This document shows positions 62,480 through 63,472 of a DNA stretch of 63,472 nucleotides, in pieces. The stretch comes from an uncultured Burkholderiales bacterium (GTDB lineage: Bacteria > Pseudomonadota > Gammaproteobacteria > Burkholderiales > Burkholderiaceae_C): assembly GCA_903887325.1 (NCBI GenBank), contig CAISPG010000106.1, positions 1-63,472 on the forward strand, written 5' to 3'. Each line of letters starts with the position of its first letter. Within the stretch, counting starts at the first letter, position 1. The notes beneath the pieces are model-generated. The model did not search any database, was not told where the DNA came from, and saw only the letters and a list, made by a program, of their open reading frames with translations. A program made the translations under genes and the position numbers.

Positions 62480-63067
62480 ATGATTTTTTGGCGCTTGTGC
62501 TTGTGCTTGTGCTTGTTTTTAGGTGTGTTGATGGCTTGCACGCCTGACAAGCCTGTGTTCAAAGCAATTGATTTGACCGGCGCTGATTACGCCCTGGGCT
62601 TTGAGTTGCCGGACCAAAACGGGCAAAAACGCACACTGGCAGATTTCAAAGGCAAGGTGGTCGTGGTTTTTTTCGGCTATACCCAATGCCCTGATATTTG
62701 CCCGACGACTTTGAGCGAATGGGTTCAAGTCAAGAAGGCCTTGGCTGACAAGGGCGATTTGCTGCAAGCCGTGTTCATCACGCTCGACCCTGAAAGAGAC
62801 ACGCCTGAATTGTTGAAAGCCTATATGGCCAATTTCGATCCGTCTTTTCTGGCCTTGATCCCGCCTGTGTCTGACTTGCCCGAACTGGCTAAAAGCTTTA
62901 AGGTCTATTACAAAAAAATACCTTTAACCGGCAACGCCGACAGCTACACCATGGACCACAGTGCAGGCACTTATGTGTATGACACCAACGGCCGGTTGCG
63001 CTTGTATGCCCGCTACGGTTTGGGGCCGGCAGCCATGACGGCTGACATTGCACAGTTGCTGAAATAA
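62480..63067 (+). CDS. SCO1/SenC copper chaperone lipoprotein
   Basis: A 195-residue copper metallochaperone for CuA. The lipobox LMAC (about residue 20) suggests a lipoprotein anchor. Copper ligands are the Cys pair CPDICP and His in MDHSAGTY. The signal peptide is built from Leu-Cys repeats, because the DNA has four exact GCTTGT units at 62493-62516. It is the last gene of the oxidase block and faces rpoH. Confidence 0.94.
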   Translation: MIFWRLCLCLCLFLGVLMACTPDKPVFKAIDLTGADYALGFELPDQNGQKRTLADFKGKVVVVFFGYTQCPDICPTTLSEWVQVKKALADKGDLLQAVFITLDPERDTPELLKAYMANFDPSFLALIPPVSDLPELAKSFKVYYKKIPLTGNADSYTMDHSAGTYVYDTNGRLRLYARYGLGPAAMTADIAQLLK

Positions 63068-63072
63068 AAAAA

Positions 63073-63101
63073 CCGCTTGAGGCTTTTAGGCCTGCAAGCG
63101 G
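63073..63101 (-). terminator. intrinsic terminator of rpoH
   Basis: On the minus strand CCGCTTGC-AGGC pairs with GCCT-CAAGCGG (63101-63073), with one bulged base, and is followed by a T-run (63072 leftwards). It lies between the convergent sco and rpoH genes and mainly serves rpoH. Confidence 0.8.
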
Positions 63102-63122
63102 TGACGTTAAGCGTGAATTAAA

Positions 63123-63472
63123 TCACGCGTATTCAATCAAAGCAGCTTTCATTTTTTTCATGGCAGCCACTTCAATCTGGCGTATGCGTTCTGCACTGAC
63201 GCCGTACTCGGCCGCGAGTTCGTGCAGCGTCATGCCGCCCGAGTTGTCGTCATTCACTTTGAGCCAACGCTCTTCCACAATCCGGCGGCTGCGATCGTCG
63301 AGTACAGCCAAGGCTTGTGTGATGCCGTCACTGGACAACATGTCGCGCTGATGCGCTTCAATCATGGCGGTAGGTTCATGGTGGGTATCAGCCAGGTAGG
63401 CGATAGGGCCGAAGGCTTCATCGCCATCGTCGCCGGAAGTAGGGTCCAACAGCACATCGCCACCGGCCATGC
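63123..63472 (-). CDS. rpoH: RNA polymerase sigma factor RpoH (C-terminal part)
   Basis: The last 115 residues of a sigma-32-type heat-shock factor; the N-terminal part continues beyond the right edge. Region 4 carries LDDRSRRIVEERWL and the -35-binding helix-turn-helix LHELAAEYGVSAERIRQIEVAAMKKMK. RpoH directs transcription of chaperone and protease genes. Internal ATG at 63470 is not the true start. It converges on sco. Confidence 0.92.
   Translation of the reverse strand, partial: MAGGDVLLDPTSGDDGDEAFGPIAYLADTHHEPTAMIEAHQRDMLSSDGITQALAVLDDRSRRIVEERWLKVNDDNSGGMTLHELAAEYGVSAERIRQIEVAAMKKMKAALIEYA

Noticed and set aside
62493-62516. CRISPR-like repeat
   Set aside because: It is a short tandem repeat inside a signal peptide with no spacers.

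Overview
The window is a gene-dense stretch of chromosome from a betaproteobacterium of the order Burkholderiales, probably in or near the Comamonadaceae. The assignment rests on gene order and protein character: algH-ruvX-pyrR-pyrB-pyrX, dusB-fis-purH, a ctaC-ctaD-(small ORF)-ctaG-DUF2970-ctaE-surf1-ctaA-ctaB-sco block facing rpoH, and a soluble fdsGBA-fdhD-fdsD formate dehydrogenase. No phage, integrase, transposase gene, CRISPR array or rRNA was seen. One tRNA gene is present (tRNA-Arg, CCU). Every gap between genes is shorter than 300 bases.

Layout. 0-4 kb: transport genes (DUF1345 membrane protein, an atypical NRAMP transporter, TRAP permeases DctQ/DctM), apparently more AT-rich than most of the window. 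4-8.3 kb: part of phenylacetate catabolism (enoyl-CoA hydratase, paaG, paaI, paaK) with an alpha/beta hydrolase. 8.3-12 kb: operon of a UbiH-type monooxygenase, dsbC and an M61 peptidase. 12-16.2 kb: ychF, a 5'-nucleotidase-like lipoprotein and a coupled secreted Cys-rich protein of unknown function. 16.2-19.8 kb: YqaA membrane protein, dusB, fis, purH. 19.8-22 kb: small accessory patch with a perfect 26-bp inverted repeat, a DUF4143 ATPase and a VapBC-like pair. 22-27.7 kb: Ldh-family dehydrogenase, small beta-barrel protein, hemL, thiD-like kinase, rubredoxin, photolyase. 27.7-31.5 kb: algH-ruvX-pyrR-pyrB-pyrX with overlapping stops and starts, followed by a second copy of the palindromic repeat. 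31.6-33.2 kb: fccB/fccA-like flavocytochrome pair. 33.4-35.2 kb: modBC without modA. 36-44.8 kb: formate dehydrogenase operon led by an oxalate/formate-type MFS transporter, with a divergent ModE-like regulator. 44.8-53.9 kb: tRNA-Arg, a 44-aa membrane protein, MoxR/VWA pair, cytochrome c4, DUF1841 protein, 3-oxoadipyl-CoA thiolase, a RelE/Phd toxin-antitoxin pair, ferredoxin-NADP reductase, MaoC hydratase, trmL, comF, a BioC-like methyltransferase. 54-63.1 kb: aa3-type cytochrome c oxidase with its assembly and heme A genes. The window ends inside rpoH.

How the parts fit. Formate oxidation (fds) feeds NADH to a respiratory chain ending in the cytochrome c oxidase encoded at the right end. 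FdsA needs a molybdenum cofactor, and modBC and FdhD lie beside the fds operon, as does a ModE-like regulator. Phenylacetate catabolism is only partly encoded: the thiolase that could complete it lies 40 kb from paaGIK and the ring-epoxidase genes are absent.

Most of the window is recognisable core metabolism and I see no clear-cut new defence or mobile system. The best leads for new biology are the nucleotidase/Cys-rich secreted pair, the repeat-flanked accessory patch, the ModE-plus-binding-domain regulator of the transporter-fds unit, the NRAMP-like transporter with altered metal-site motifs, and several conserved-looking small membrane proteins. All functions are read from sequence motifs and context; no database search was run.
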